A stretch of 64,000 nt of DNA, taken from contig MNCI01022230.1 in the NCBI GenBank assembly GCA_015680685.1, forward strand, positions 102,326 to 166,325. The letters are read 5' to 3'. The stretch is from Gnetum montanum. Its lineage: Eukaryota; Streptophyta; Gnetopsida; Gnetales; Gnetaceae. Shown here piece after piece: positions 11,012 through 23,510 of the stretch. Position 1 is the stretch's first letter. Every line of letters begins with the position of its first letter. The position numbers and the translations under genes were made by a program. The notes under the pieces were generated by a model. The model searched no databases, had not been told where the DNA came from, and saw only the letters and a program-made list of their open reading frames with translations.

Positions 11012-14000
11012 ATGGCTACATCAACCACCAATGTTGACATTACTAACCTTAAGAACCCTTGGATGCTGTAAGTTAGGCCTCCTGTGGTTGAGCCACCAAC
11101 TAGTTCAGTGCGACTATGCCAATCCCTCAGGCTCCAAAATAAAGAGCCTAAGGAACACACTCAGCATAGGGAACATTACAATTTCCTCTATGCTAAGCTT
11201 GTGGAAAATTTGCCCATGTATCCACAAGAACTCAAAGAGAAATGAGAATACGAGCTTATATACTACAATGGGAAGGAATTTATTCCTTCACCTAACACCA
11301 CTGTATACTTGATAGACCAACAATAGTGGATCTTAGATCAAATGCTGATGGCCAAGGCATTGACAGAACAATGAGAAGAGTTGTTCTGTGATGAAGTGCT
11401 TCATGATGGACAGGAGGATCTAGATTCCCATTCTAAGGGAGGTAGTCATGCTAGCTTTGCTGTGGCCCCTCCCTCCATGACGTCCCTTGTAAATCTTCTG
11501 CTTATGATCACTATGCCGTTATCATTGACTACTGCTGACCATGTGGTGCATGTGTCCCATCAACATCTTTTCTCTCTGGCTACCATCCTAGGTGGTGTCC
11601 CTTCACAAATAATTCCTCCATAGCCATAGTTAGCTAATCCATCTCATCATATACCTGCACCTATGTCATCATATGTACACACAATACCTACTTCACAATT
11701 ACACACAACACCTACATTCATTCCAACTCACATGAAAGGACCCACCACTACCGCATGGTGGGCTCCAAATACATCATCTCTTGTAGCATAGCCTACATAG
11801 ATGTCCCATCTTACTCATCATTGGCACCAAGTCCCCCAAACCCTAAACCCCATTGTAGGATCATTGTTTGTGCCCCTAGCCACACAAACAACATATCCCA
11901 TGGCATAGTCGACGATGGTCACCCCATCTGCACCACCTACCGAGTGGTGGATGTCACAAGTAGCACTGCCTACAGGGTTAGTCCTGATAACATTGCACAT
12001 AAGCCAAGCTGCCACCCCTATCTTGCCACTGAGTATGGCTCATACTGCAATTCTACAAACAACCTCTTTGTCTACAAGTCTAGATCAAGCCTTCCAACTT
12101 ATTCAGACCCTTACTGAGGAAGTTAAATGCCTCAAGGCTACTGGTTCTGACACCATATAGGTCATGGATTTTTACCATGATGATCCTATTATCCTAGCAG
12201 TTCCTATTCTATCGTTGCCTCTTGGGATGCCGCTCCCCCATTTTACAAAATACAATGGGGAAGGCGATCCCAACGTCCATCTAGTCACCTTCAGGTCAAA
12301 TTTTTTGTTATTGCAACAATGGACACATACCATCATCCGTGTCTTTGCCATGTCCCTAATGGGTAAAGCTTTAGACTAGTATCGGGCACTCCCACACTCT
12401 TCCATCTAAACCTTGGAAGAGCTGTTAACTCAATTCATGACTCATTTCAAATACAACCTAAAACCAGAAGTCACACTAGATCAACTCATGGGAGTCAAGC
12501 AAGATCTGCTCGAGTGAGTCCAAAAGTTTATATAGTGGTGGAGCATCACCTTGAACGAAATCTGTGAACCCATCGTGGAGGCTCATCTGTTAGCGATCTT
12601 CAAGGGGGCATTCAACGACTTCATTAAGTCAAAACTATATTACCTCACTCCCCACTCCCTTAGCCAAGCCTTCGCTTAGACTAAGACATTCAAGACGTGG
12701 TAGAGGGTAGAAAATACCCAGTGTATGTGGTCTATAAAAATGCCCACAACAAGGGTAAGGAAAACGGCAAAGCTACGACAATGACTGTGGTAGCGGTAGC
12801 CAAGGGGGCCAAGAAGAAAAATAACAACAAGAAAGTATTTGTAGCACCTGCTGAGCCCACGACTAGCTCAAACAGTGCTGATCAAGAAACTCCACCTACC
12901 CTTGAGGCATTTCCACAAATGAAGCCTAATTTTGAGCATAAAAACCGCTCAAAATACATGGCTCTACCCGTAAAGCCTTCAAAACTGTTGAAGCAATTAT
13001 TGGGAACTGGCCATATTCAACATAAGAAGGTGTTTGAGGAAGGTCTAAAATTCCACAGATGGTATTGTGAGATGCTTAAGAATCCCTCCTTGGCCCTGCC
13101 AAACAAACTACTAGTTCCCAAAAAATTTAGGCTAGAACATTTCTGTGACTATCACCAACTATGTGGTCATGACATGGATTACTGCTGGGCGTTGAAAGAT
13201 GACATTCAACTCCTAATCGATCAAGGTAAACTGATCTTAGATAATATTAGTCTGATCCATCCAGAAAATCAATCCATGCATGTTTACCAAGACCCATTAA
13301 ACACAAATAATGCAAGGTACACTATCAACTTGGTGGGCATGGAGGGAAATGGCCAAACACAACCAAAACAACCCTTTGTGCTGCGTGTACCTCCTCACCT
13401 ATCTTAGATGAAGAGCCCATCAACATTGATGGGCATGGCTTAGAAACAACCCTTCATTCTCTGGGTCCTGTCTCCTACCTTCGTTCTATAGCCCACTATC
13501 GGTAAAGCTGCGATCCAGCCCATGCCCACACCTAGGGCACCCTTTTTCATCAGGGTGCCAAAGCCATTAGTTTCTCCTACTATGTAGGGGAAAATTTCTA
13601 AGTCAACACCTCAATCACAACCTAACAAGAAAGGAGAAGGGCATATGATAGATAATACAACCAAGGATCATGTTATGCTGGGGTTTCCCAAGCCTATGCC
13701 GCTCGCCTCAGCACCCTTGGCCCCACTCTCTAAAAAAGATGACGCTACATAAATGCAACCATCTTCTCCAAACCTAAGAAAATGCAACCCTCAACCAGAA
13801 ACCTTTCCTCCCTGAGAGATTCGTCTCCTGGGACGAATGGAAGAAGAGAAGGGTGATAAACAACCAGATCATGGATGTGATCTCTTTGATGGTTTTACAC
13901 AAGTTAAGCAGGCTTTGAAGCAAAAAAATACAATGTTGAGCCTCTATGACTTGCTAATGGCATCACAAAAGCATCATGAGGCCATGGTTTTCATGTTAAC

Positions 14001-14144
14001 ATCCATATCTGTAGACGAGAGCCTGCCAGTGGATGAAGAAGTGATCCACTCCATCATGCTTCCCCTTGTCGCTGAACAACCTTACCCTTTCCTACTGAAT
14101 TTTCATGAAAAATCCATTAAGGATGACCCAGAGAAGGGTTAAGT
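11012..14144 (+). pseudogene. B: gag (Tat-type Gag polyprotein)
   Basis: Starts at ATG 11012 (MATSTTNVDITNLKNPW), a natural start because the frame then runs to about 12690 interrupted only by isolated stops. The N-terminal part includes REHYNFLYAKLVENLPMYPQ, then a Pro/Thr/Ser-rich linker (11450-12000). The capsid core (12164-12690) matches the retrotransposon Gag family: LPHFTKYNGEGDPNVHLVTF, then FMTHFKYNLKPEV. A frameshift near 12690 leads to 12697-13407 with PVYVVYKNAHNKGKENGK, then DYHQLCGHDMDYCWALKDDI, which looks like a single His/Cys cluster. A Pro-rich stretch follows. 13837-14142 carries the conserved pre-protease block (LSLYDLLMASQKHHEAMVF). Shares these landmarks with the A- gag (43651-46390). 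Confidence 0.82.
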
Positions 14145-14587
14145 GACAACAGTGCCTATGTTCATCACTATCTGGGTTGGCCAATACCGAATCTGGAGAG
14201 TACACATAGATGACAAGTTAGCTGCCAATGTCATTCCATACCCCATAGTGGATAAACTGGGTTTGATCGACCAGATCAGTCCCACGACAATGTCATGTTT
14301 GAAGTCATTCAATGGGGCATGAGTGCAAGTCACAGGAATAGTACACATCAAATTCATAGCGAGGGATCAATTCTCCATAGAGGTAGTGTTTATTGTTGTC
14401 GAGGAGATGTCTGGTATTAAATTAATCTTGGGGAGGTCCTGGTTGGCTCAATTAAGGGCAGTCTCATCACCCATCCATTAGGAGATCCATTTTCCCTAGG
14501 TAGGAGGGGAAGTGATCATCCATGGTGATAAGATGATCCCTCAGGTTGTTAATAATGTAGAAATGGAACAGGGTTCGAAAATCAAAA
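14145..14587 (+). pseudogene. B: retroviral-type aspartic protease
   Basis: VHIDDKLAANVIPYPIVDKLG corresponds to the active-site strand of Tat proteases, where D-[ST]-G-[AS] is expected; here it reads DDKLA, so the motif is damaged. Downstream LILGRSWLAQLRAVSS is the conserved family landmark, followed by VIIHGDKMIPQVVNNVEM. Cut by the assembly gap at 14588. Matches the A- protease (39500-40233) across both landmarks. Confidence 0.75.
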
Positions 14588-15343
14588 NNNNNNNNNNNNN
14601 NNNNNNNNNNNNNNNNNNNNNNNNNNNNNNNNNNNNNNNNNNNNNNNNNNNNNNNNNNNNNNNNNNNNNNNNNNNNNNNNNNNNNNNNNNNNNNNNNNNN
14701 NNNNNNNNNNNNNNNNNNNNNNNNNNNNNNNNNNNNNNNNNNNNNNNNNNNNNNNNNNNNNNNNNNNNNNNNNNNNNNNNNNNNNNNNNNNNNNNNNNNN
14801 NNNNNNNNNNNNNNNNNNNNNNNNNNNNNNNNNNNNNNNNNNNNNNNNNNNNNNNNNNNNNNNNNNNNNNNNNNNNNNNNNNNNNNNNNNNNNNNNNNNN
14901 NNNNNNNNNNNNNNNNNNNNNNNNNNNNNNNNNNNNNNNNNNNNNNNNNNNNNNNNNNNNNNNNNNNNNNNNNNNNNNNNNNNNNNNNNNNNNNNNNNNN
15001 NNNNNNNNNNNNNNNNNNNNNNNNNNNNNNNNNNNNNNNNNNNNNNNNNNNNNNNNNNNNNNNNNNNNNNNNNNNNNNNNNNNNNNNNNNNNNNNNNNNN
15101 NNNNNNNNNNNNNNNNNNNNNNNNNNNNNNNNNNNNNNNNNNNNNNNNNNNNNNNNNNNNNNNNNNNNNNNNNNNNNNNNNNNNNNNNNNNNNNNNNNNN
15201 NNNNNNNNNNNNNNNNNNNNNNNNNNNNNNNNNNNNNNNNNNNNNNNNNNNNNNNNNNNNNNNNNNNNNNNNNNNNNNNNNNNNNNNNNNNNNNNNNNNN
15301 NNNNNNNNNNNNNNNNNNNNNNNNNNNNNNNNNNNNNNNNNNN
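14588..15343. other. Assembly gap (756 N)
   Basis: Run of N. It hides the end of B protease and the 3' end of the antisense gene, including any sense splice donor. Confidence 0.99.
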
Positions 15344-17820
15344 CATCTCCTAAATTAGTTCTAGCCTTAACCTTCCCTTTCTCCATAGGAGTCCATTGGG
15401 GTGGTTTAGGAAAGAAGGAAGGGACAATGGTTTCCCCACTAGGGAGGGTTATTTCTCTCTCTGGGGAGGCGCTTACTATCAGTTGCTCCTGAAACTTTTC
15501 GTACGCTCCAGAAGCACCAATGACATCGAGGAATAGCCGGAGGGACCATGCTTCAATAGCAGAATCCCTGTAATGTTTACGGTAGGTGGCACTTTCTCAC
15601 TTATACACATGCTTGTGATCCTATTGTGCCTACCCCCATGCTTGGACCCTCACATTAAAATCCTTCCAGTATTGGTTCTTCTGGGCTAGGAGATACATTT
15701 TCATCCATTGCTCAATAAGCTCATGGCTGGCTTGGACATTGTTTCTGACGACCATCCAATAACAAGCGTAGTCAATCATAGCTATCCACCAATTCTCATC
15801 ATTGGCCTCTCGAGCTTGCAGAAATTTGTTTCAAGACTCCAGGTCCTCAACCCTACCGGTTAGGAACGTCTTCTCCTTTTCTGCTTTCTGCAACCTCTTC
15901 CAAACATCTTTGTTGAGGTCCTGAGACTCCCATAAAGAGTGAGCCAAGCGTAACACAAATTTACGCACTTCATTGTAAAGGCTGCGTGGTACGTTAGTTA
16001 CCTCTGGTGAAGGTTTAGGGGTACTGTCTAAGTCAACAGGCTCTTTGGAATCCCATCTATGGTGAGATCCCATAACACGAAAAGTAACAGTTAGGCGCAA
16101 CAAAATAATGCAATGCCACAATGCCAACAATCCTCGTGTTATAATAGTCACATACCAATCTTAGGATCAATTCACTCTAGATGGATGATCATATTGTTCA
16201 TGATGCCCTTCATAAAGGTGAATTTATTAGGAATCTCACCCCAATGCTGAGTTGGTGCCACTGACAAAGGAATGCCACTATTGTTAGAAGTGCTTGCTAA
16301 GTGAATGAAATGACTTAGACATAGTACGGTAGATGTAAAGGGCAATTGAGATGATTATGATAACACAAAACTCAATTCAACAAAACCCTTAGGGGTAGTA
16401 ACATGAGGTTTACCCTATGAGAAAAGGTCAAACTCACCAATGACTAACTACTTCTCTTTTCCTGGCTCGTCCAGACAGACCTCGGCATCCTCTACTTCCA
16501 TCTCTTCTTCGGGCACAGGAGCCTGTGTGCCACCTACATTACTAACAGGGGCCTCCTTTTCCAAAAGTAGGATCCCTTCTCCATGTCGTAAAACTATGGC
16601 CCCTATTACAGGGGTGAACTCCTCTACATCTTTCCCTTTGTCTGCCAAACAACACAGTTAACCAAAACAAAATATTATTTACTTTTTACAAGTGCTATGT
16701 GACACAAAGACGTCTATACATAGTGTAGTACATATATAAACTAATTACGCATCTCTTGACTTACCAGCTAGGGGATCGTTCATGTGAAATTTGATTCATA
16801 GCCTCTTTTCCTCTTCATCAGTCGGGCTGGGAGATTCCACGGCCAGATGATGCTTTTTCAGCTGGACTGATGAACTCACTATTTCTTCTACTAGGCGTTT
16901 CCCTCTCAACGCACTACCAGTGTAACAAGGGAGCACCCCACACACACAGTCTTGGCCCCATGCAAGAGGCACCGCTAGATCCTTAGTCATAAGTGAAAGC
17001 GAATCCTTGATACCTTCAGGGGGATCTTGCGACCGGGTGGTGCGGAAAACCTGCAAGATCCATGGTTTGGAAATATGGTTACGATCTTATTGCACCCAGA
17101 CTCCATCCCTATGAACCACTAGGAATTCAAAAAAATTACCAAAATCAGGCTATAAAAATGGTGAAATGCACGTTGAAATGAGACTCAAGCTTCTTGCGAA
17201 GCTTGACCATTTCAGCATGTAGGCCTTCAGCAAGGTAACCAACCCAATTATACCATGCTCCCTCCTGCATAACCTTCCACATGATCTGAGCCTAGTCTAT
17301 GGTAAGGATTCTTCCTTGGGAAAGCAACTTGGGGAAGGTGTAGGCTCGAAAGAGGGGATAGATGGTATTAGCCACCTCCAACTAGATTTTATCAACAAGG
17401 ATGCCTTTCGGTTCCTTTGTAATCCCTAGCCACTCCTCTATCTCCTTTTGGTTCTTAGAACCCCTCTTTGACCTTTCTTCTATTGGAGGGCCATCAGAGG
17501 GAATGCCAAAAAAGTTGACGAACAGTCGAGCGTCAATATCAAAACTCACATGCACGTTACACACATGCATGAAAAGATGCTCGGCCTCCTCGCTGAAGGA
17601 GTCAACTAGGGTTAACATTTCAGCTACAGTGACATTGGGAGTTATAGTCAAAAATAGCTCCATCAGTCTAGCTTCCCAGAGGTTATTGGTTAGGGTAGTT
17701 AGAGCCACTTTATGGCTGAGCCAACACTGCGCCTCTTTTATGTCACCATAATGAAAGAAGAGACTGCTGGTTTCACGCTTGGAGGCTATCACCGTGACCT
17801 CCCATGATTCCCTAGTTGTG

Positions 17821-17910
17821 AACATAAAGCAATGGTTTAAATAATATAGCAAAATAATACAATTNCAACATAAAGCAATGGTTTAAATAATATAGCAAAA
17901 TAATACAATT
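17821..17910. repeat. 44-bp direct duplication around a single N
   Basis: 17821-17864 and 17867-17910 are identical, separated by N and c. This pattern is typical of two contig ends overlapped but not merged; probably an assembly artefact in an intron of the antisense gene. Confidence 0.85.
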
Positions 17911-18328
17911 TTATACATTATTTCCATTCTGTAAGATTCTACAATGGACCACCATAGGGTAATTTACTGCATCCGAATGGCGAAGGAAATAGTGGGATTT
18001 TCTCTTGCACGTCCGCAACGGTGATAGGATGATCCAAAGTCCACTCCTTATCCAACCATCCAGAGTTTTTACACTTGGCGAAGAATTTGACATAGTGGAT
18101 AGGGTAGTGTGGGATTTTGAATTCTAGTTGTCCTAGAACACCAGCATGTACATTGCTAATAGAAGTGAACTCCTTTATGGTGGCTTCGGCCATAGATAAC
18201 ATATTTGTATCACCTTGGAGACCATGCTCATTGATAAAGAACCTACTCAATAGAATGTGGAAAATCATTTATACTTGACACAAATTTAAATAATGGTTAG
18301 TATATCATAACACTATGGAAACACTTAC

Positions 18329-18778
18329 CTGTCTACATAATACACAATGGCAGGTGGATTCTGGAAGTAGGTCGTAAGATGATGAGCCATGAACAAAGTG
18401 TTGTAGGCATGATAACAATCAAACCTGGGCATATCCCAGATCCAAGATAAATGCCTCAAAGCCTTGGTGCTCTATTCACGGTCTTGCACCTACATAGTTT
18501 TGATTGAGCCATCCACCAGAAACATTGATATGCTCTGCGTTGATCCAACTAGTAGCATCTCCAGAATGGTGGCGGCTATCTTGGCCGGTAGATGCGACCA
18601 AATAATTACGCTAAAATTATGCAACAAAAACTGCAAAAACTCCCATGCACCTCTTCAGAACCAAATTTCCTCCTCCCCTACATGAGCATGAGGAGGAGGA
18701 ACATTGGCCACGGGGACATGTAAACAGCACAGAACACCCACAATGTCCAAGACGATTAGGACAGGCTTTAGCGTAATC
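18329..18778 (-). other. B antisense gene, exon a (450 bp, conserved)
   Basis: Bounded by an acceptor (gtaaag) and a donor (GTAAGTG). Codes for 149 full codons starting ITLKPVLIVLDIVGVL. Landmarks: LLHNFSVIIWSHL and LRHLSWIWDMPRFDCYHAYN, ending NPPAIVYYVD. The A copy (36216-36665) is also exactly 450 bp, in the same phase, and aligns without gaps: ILVVIELVGLL, NFSVMV, CKLSKIWDM and NPLGIVYHFE. Three stops in this copy. Confidence 0.75.
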
Positions 18779-19440
18779 CTTTACAAAAAAGTTCACTATC
18801 ATTAGGAAAATTAGTTTAGAAATACTACCAACATAAGAACAAAAAAAAAGGGGTCATAAAAATCCATTATGCAACACTAGAGTTTCCATTAGCTTGACTC
18901 CTAGAAACTCATAGGTTACGCTAGAAATGCATTACCAAAACCGCCCAAACCCTTGCGGTGGTGCAAGGTCTGTCCTTGACAATGGTGATAAAAGTAACAC
19001 CGCATATTATCCCAGCATAACATGCAACCATTATAGGTGAGATAATGGAATCTTATTTACACTACATAAGGGCACAATACTTGGACCCCTCCAGTCATGC
19101 ATTGCATGTGCACAGTATTGCCCAGGATCACCCAAACCCTTGTGACGGTGTAAGGTCTATCTTTGACAATAGTGGTAGGGATAATATTACAAACTCCAAT
19201 AGCTTAGCCCACGCAAGCAGGTATCAATGCCTAAAATAATACACATCTTCAAAACAGGTACAATTACAATGCCATAACAACGAAAATAACAATCATGTGG
19301 GAAAGGTAAAACGCAACCTACTGGGCGAGTGGAGTAGCCTCCCGAGTTTTGACCTGGGCCTTTGAAATCCACTGCAAACTCTCTTGCACTTCATCAATCT
19401 TCACCAATTTGGCATGTTTGTTGTTGGTCTTCAACCCCAT

Positions 19441-20001
19441 GGTTACACCTGAACAACCTTTGTAAAATCATCTACTTACGCCTTCCTTCCGCTTTCCTTC
19501 TACTATAGCGTAATTCAAATTCGCGATGTTTATAGTCTGCTTTGAGGATGAACCATTAACTTATAAATGTAATGGTTTAAATTAACTATTTTTTTGTCTG
19601 ATCAATGCAAAATTTTCCCGAAATGCAAGTATGTCAGTGCGACATGAAGCATGAAGATTGCAACATTAATCTTGTAGATATCGCATTGAATGCGGTTCGA
19701 AAAGACCCTAAACTAATGCGTAGCTTATCGTCTCATAATTCGGTCGCATTAACTATGGCCTACAAAAAATTTCTAAATAAGATGTTTTGGCATGCTAGAC
19801 ATGCCATGTTACACCTTTCATCATAGTTCATAGAAGTCTTACGCTAACATCTAGGAAACCCGGCTTGCTGCTTTCTTATAAACTATGCATATTGTAATGG
19901 TCCGCTAAGACCTTAAATTGGAAACCTCTTAACATGCATCTCTAGAAAAAATTCTATCATTTCAACAGATAGGCAAAAAAAATAATATAAAAAATTCTAT
20001 T
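19441..20001 (+). other. B: spacer upstream of RT / upstream of the antisense gene
   Basis: No coding frame. It lies between the start codon of the antisense gene and the start of RT, so it would hold the antisense gene's promoter. It contains several GCGTA/TACGC words (for example 19511, 19720, 19842), also frequent in the B LTR U3. Confidence 0.45.
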
Positions 20002-20017
20002 CTTGGTAGTTTTGTAG
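20002..20017 (+). promoter_or_regulatory. B: candidate 3' splice site before RT
   Basis: cttggtagttttgtag: pyrimidine-rich stretch ending TAG. From the next base (20018) the frame is open into ATG 20030 and the RT polyprotein. Equivalent TAG sites precede the homologous MDxx start in A- (31116-31118) and the matching position in A1 (264-266). In Ogre elements an intron is known to separate gag-pro from RT. Confidence 0.5.
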
Positions 20018-21490
20018 GTCAATTTGCAAATGGACGTAGCTTTACTCACACCCTTAGCCCTAACAGGCCCATACGGGGAAACTATTAGATAGCTCAACCA
20101 GGCACTGATAGGAAATGATGTTTCCCTTTATGAAATAACCATATCAGCCTTAGAAATATCCCCAGAATGGCTAGAATATCTAGCCTAAACCCTAGACCTG
20201 GAAGCTGGTGATGTGACCAAGGATCACCTTACTGAGGTCTCTATGGTTATGCACAAAGGGGAAAGAAAAACTTTGAAGGTTAGTTCTCTCCTTGACCAAC
20301 AAATGCAGAGAGACATACTTCGAGTGCTCCAAAATAACATTGCCACATTCACATGGTCGTACAAAGACATGCCAATTTTATACCCAAGACTAATACAGCA
20401 CAACATAATTTTAGACCCGCATATCAAAGTAGTGAAACAGAAGGCATGGAAGGTTAAGCCCAAAATTGCGTTGGCAATGTGTCATGAAATCACTAAGCTG
20501 TATCAGGTTGGTTTCATTCATGCGGTTGATTATTTAGACTGGGTGTCAAACATCATAGTTGTCTCTAAGAAAACAAGAGGAATATGCATCTGTATAGACT
20601 TTCGTGATCTAAACAAGGCAATGATTAAAGACATCTTCCCATTACCGAGTATCAACCAACTTATCGACACAACAACTGGCCACGCGTTACTATCCTTTAT
20701 GGATGGGTTTTCAAGCTATAATCAAATTCACATCAACCTAGAACATTAATTGACTACAAATTTCATGACCCCCTGAGGAACTTTCTGTTACACCATGATG
20801 CCTTTCGGGTTAAAAAATGCTGGAGCAACTTATCAACATGCCATGACATATATCTTTAGTGATTACCTCTTAGAGAGATTGAACGATTACGTAGACGACA
20901 TAGCTGTCAAATCTAAGAAGTCAGAAGATCACCTAAAAGACCTAGAGTTAATCCTGAAATGATGTCTTAGGAACGACCTATGGTTCAACCCAAGAAAATG
21001 TGTATTTGAAGTCAAAATTGGATGCATGTTGGGGTTTGTGGTATTGGAGATTGGCATACGGGTCGACCCTGATAAGGTTAAAGCCATCATTAACATAGCA
21101 CCACCTACGAACCTCAAAGAACTACATGGGTTGTAGGGTAGGTTGCAATTTATCAGGTAGTTCATCTCGAAGTTAATAGATAAATTACATCCTATGCAAT
21201 ATCTTCTCAAGAAAGGAGTTAACTTTGAATGGACCAAAGACTGCCAGTGTGTGTTTGATGATTTGAAGAAAGAGCTGTTACATTTGCCAATGGTTTTCCC
21301 ACCACAAAGGGATCAGCCTTTCTACCTCTACCTGGCAAGCTTAGATGTATCTATAGCTACGTTGCTGTGCCAAAAAAGGGACAACAGATCAAAAGTCCCT
21401 ATCTATTATCTATTTCATGCTCTATTTGCATATGAAACAAGGTACAATGAAGTAGAGTGTAACTATTTGACATTGGTGTTGCACTAAAAA
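20018..21490 (+). pseudogene. B: reverse transcriptase and RNase H
   Basis: ATG at 20030. N-terminal landmark ATFTWSYKDMPILYP. RT fingers/palm: VSNIIVVSKKTRGICICIDF, LPSINQLIDTTTGHALLSFM, MMPFGLKNAGATYQHAM, and the catalytic YVDD at 20888-20899. The connection/RNase H start is GVNFEWTKDCQCVFDDLKKE, then LYLASLDVSIATLLCQKRD. The strand corresponding to SRKAL..AERRY is partly kept as YETRYNEVECNYLTLVLH. Isolated stops at 20749, about 20775, 20961 and later show it is dead. Confidence 0.88.
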
Positions 21491-21690
21491 AATGTAGACA
21501 CTATCTTTTCCATAGCCAAGTTAACATAATTTGTAAGAACAACATTCTGTGGGTCATCATAAATAATTTATATGAGAGCAATAGGATAGCCTGCTAGAAA
21601 GCCATCATAGAGGAATTTGACTTGCACTACATCAGCCAATCATCCATGAAAGGCCAGGTCATAGCCGACTAGCTTGTAACAACCCCTGTT

Positions 21691-22090
21691 AACGATCAAG
21701 CCACGACAGAGCCTGAGTTTCCTAATGAACAAATGCATAGTTTAAGCCCTGTATCGATAGGCCTTGAAGTGACGTTATACTTCTATGGAGCTTTGACTAC
21801 AAGAGGTGGCAGTGCTACCACTGTCATTACACTCTCCCTTGAAGATATTCGTCCACTGGCTTACTGGTTGACATTTTCTTGTACGAACAATGTGGCAGAG
21901 TACGAGGGGCTCCTCAAGAGATTGTTAATAGCCAAGAAACTCAACATTCAACACCTGGCAATCCGAGGTGATTTGATGCTTATCATCAATCAAATCACAA
22001 GGGTTTATTCTTGCAAATCTATGCATTTTCAGCCCTATTGTGATATGAATAAATATCTCCTGAGATAATTCACGACAACTAACGTCCAAC
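21691..22090 (+). pseudogene. B: second, archaeal-type RNase H
   Basis: Landmarks of the extra RNase H of Tat/Ogre elements: LYFYGALTTRGGSATTVITL, FSCTNNVAEYEGLLKRLLIA and LAIRGDLMLIINQITRVY. The first catalytic Asp (canonical YFDGA) is Tyr here, so this copy is catalytically damaged; the Glu of AEYEGLL and Asp of IRGD are kept. Confidence 0.85.
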
Positions 22091-22092
22091 AT

Positions 22093-23510
22093 GTGCCATG
22101 TAATGAGAACATTGTAGCCGATGCATTAGCCACACTAGCTTTAAACGTGCCACCACACTTGTTTGCCACCTTGCCCACCTTAATGATGGAATGTACAGAC
22201 CCTGTCATCCAAGCAGCACAAATCTCTTCTCTAAGCATGGTAGGAACACCAAAATGGTACGACAACATTAAATCCTACCTTCTACATGGCAAACCACCGC
22301 ATGAGTTAACACCTGCACAAATAGACGTAATCCACAAGCATGCTAGGCAATATGTCATCATCAGAGATAGTACTTTATGTAGATGCTTTTTTGATGGAGT
22401 ATTGCTAACTTGCATTAATAATGAAAAAGCGCAAAGAATAGTTAGCGAAGTCCATGAAGGACTATGTTGAGGACACATAGCCCTGCGAGCCATGGCTGCT
22501 AAAATCAGACGCCTAAGGTATTACTAGCCGTACATGGAACAAGACTGCCTTACCAAGGTTAAGACATGTGAAACATGCCAACGTTACACAAATTTAATAC
22601 ACGTGTCACCAAATGAATTGCATACTACATAGATCACTTGCCCATTCCAATGATGGGGACTAGACATCATAGGCCCCATCATGCCTAAGTCTTCCGCAAG
22701 ACATAGCTTCATTATCACCACCACCGAGTACTTCACAAAGTGGGTCGAGGCTATTCCCCATATGAAAGATTACATCTCAATAGGTTTGCCATTTTATCTT
22801 GGACAATATAGTAACCAGGTTTGGGCTTCCCATGACTATTGTGACTAACAATGGGCCACAATTTAGTAGTAACTAAACCAAATATTTCTACAGTAACCTT
22901 GGTATTAAGCAATCTTTTTCCTCACCCTATTACCCACAAGAAAATGGTCAAGAAGAGGAAACAAACAAAGTGGTCATCAATTTGCTAAAAAAAATGCTTA
23001 GTAGCAACAAAAAACGATGGCATGAAAAAATCCTCTATGTGCTATGGGCCTATCGTACGACATGCATAACAGCTACTGGTAGGAAACCCTATAGCCTAGT
23101 CTATGGATCTGAAGTGGTGTTGCCCCTAGAAATACAGGTTTCCTCATTGCGGATGGTCCTCTCCATGGTTATAAATGAGACTCAACACAATGAGTCCAGG
23201 ATCATGGATTTAGACTCAGTAGAGGAGAAACATATCCAGACACTCGACAGCATCGAAAGATATCAAGATAGGCAGAAACAGAAGCATCATGACAACCTGC
23301 ATTAGTGACCAATCAAGAAAGGAGACTTAGTTCTTAAATTTGTTCATGAACTAGTGAGCAAATTCTCTGCAAGTTGGGAAGGCTCTTTCCTGGTTGTCAA
23401 TGCATACGACAACAGAGCATTCAGGCTAGTAAACATCAATGGCAACAAACTCTTGAATCCGGTAAATCATATGTACTTGAAGCCGTACGACATCTAGATG
23501 TTAGCTTGGC
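22093..23510 (+). pseudogene. B: integrase
   Basis: Linker ENIVADALATLALNV, then the HHCC domain (VHEGLC*GHIALRAMAAKIRR; TCETCQRYTNL). Core: WGLDIIGPIMP (first Asp kept), then TNNGPQF where the second catalytic Asp is Asn, then NGQEEETNKVVINLLKKML (Glu region). C-terminal conserved LYVLWAYRTTCITATGRKPY and SLVYGSEVVLPLEIQV, then a GPY-like tail (EGSFLVVNAYDNRAFRLVNI) ending about 23500. Stops at 22468, 22526, 22630 and others. Confidence 0.88.

Larger units (their letters stand above)
15344..19440 (-). pseudogene. B: antisense multi-exon gene between PR and RT (unrecognised)
   Basis: Read on the minus strand, opposite to gag-pol. Proposed exons: 1, 19440-19322 (ATG; MGLKTNNKHAKLVKIDEVQE); a, 18778-18329; b, 18242-17968; c1, 17811-17140; c2, 17050-16765; d, 16641-16438; e, 16296-16156; f, about 16060 into the gap. 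Introns have GT-AG ends, for example CAG|GTAAGTG after exon a. Phases agree across 1/a, a/b, c2/d and d/e; joins b/c1, c1/c2 and e/f are less certain. The predicted product is over 900 residues, with an acidic segment (exon d, PVPEEEMEVEDAEV) and an alpha-helical, charged C-terminal part (exon f). About a dozen in-frame stops. No known domain recognised. Homologous exon by exon with 34558-38687 in element A-. Confidence 0.72.

Noticed and set aside
11755-12117. 120-codon + frame and a 65-codon minus frame in B gag
   Set aside because: Shadow frames; the real Gag frame is the one starting at 11012, continuous with the capsid landmarks.
14512-15492. Long open frames on both strands across the 14588-15343 gap
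   Set aside because: They are open only because N codons are not stops. Only the flanks are informative (protease on +, antisense exon f on -).
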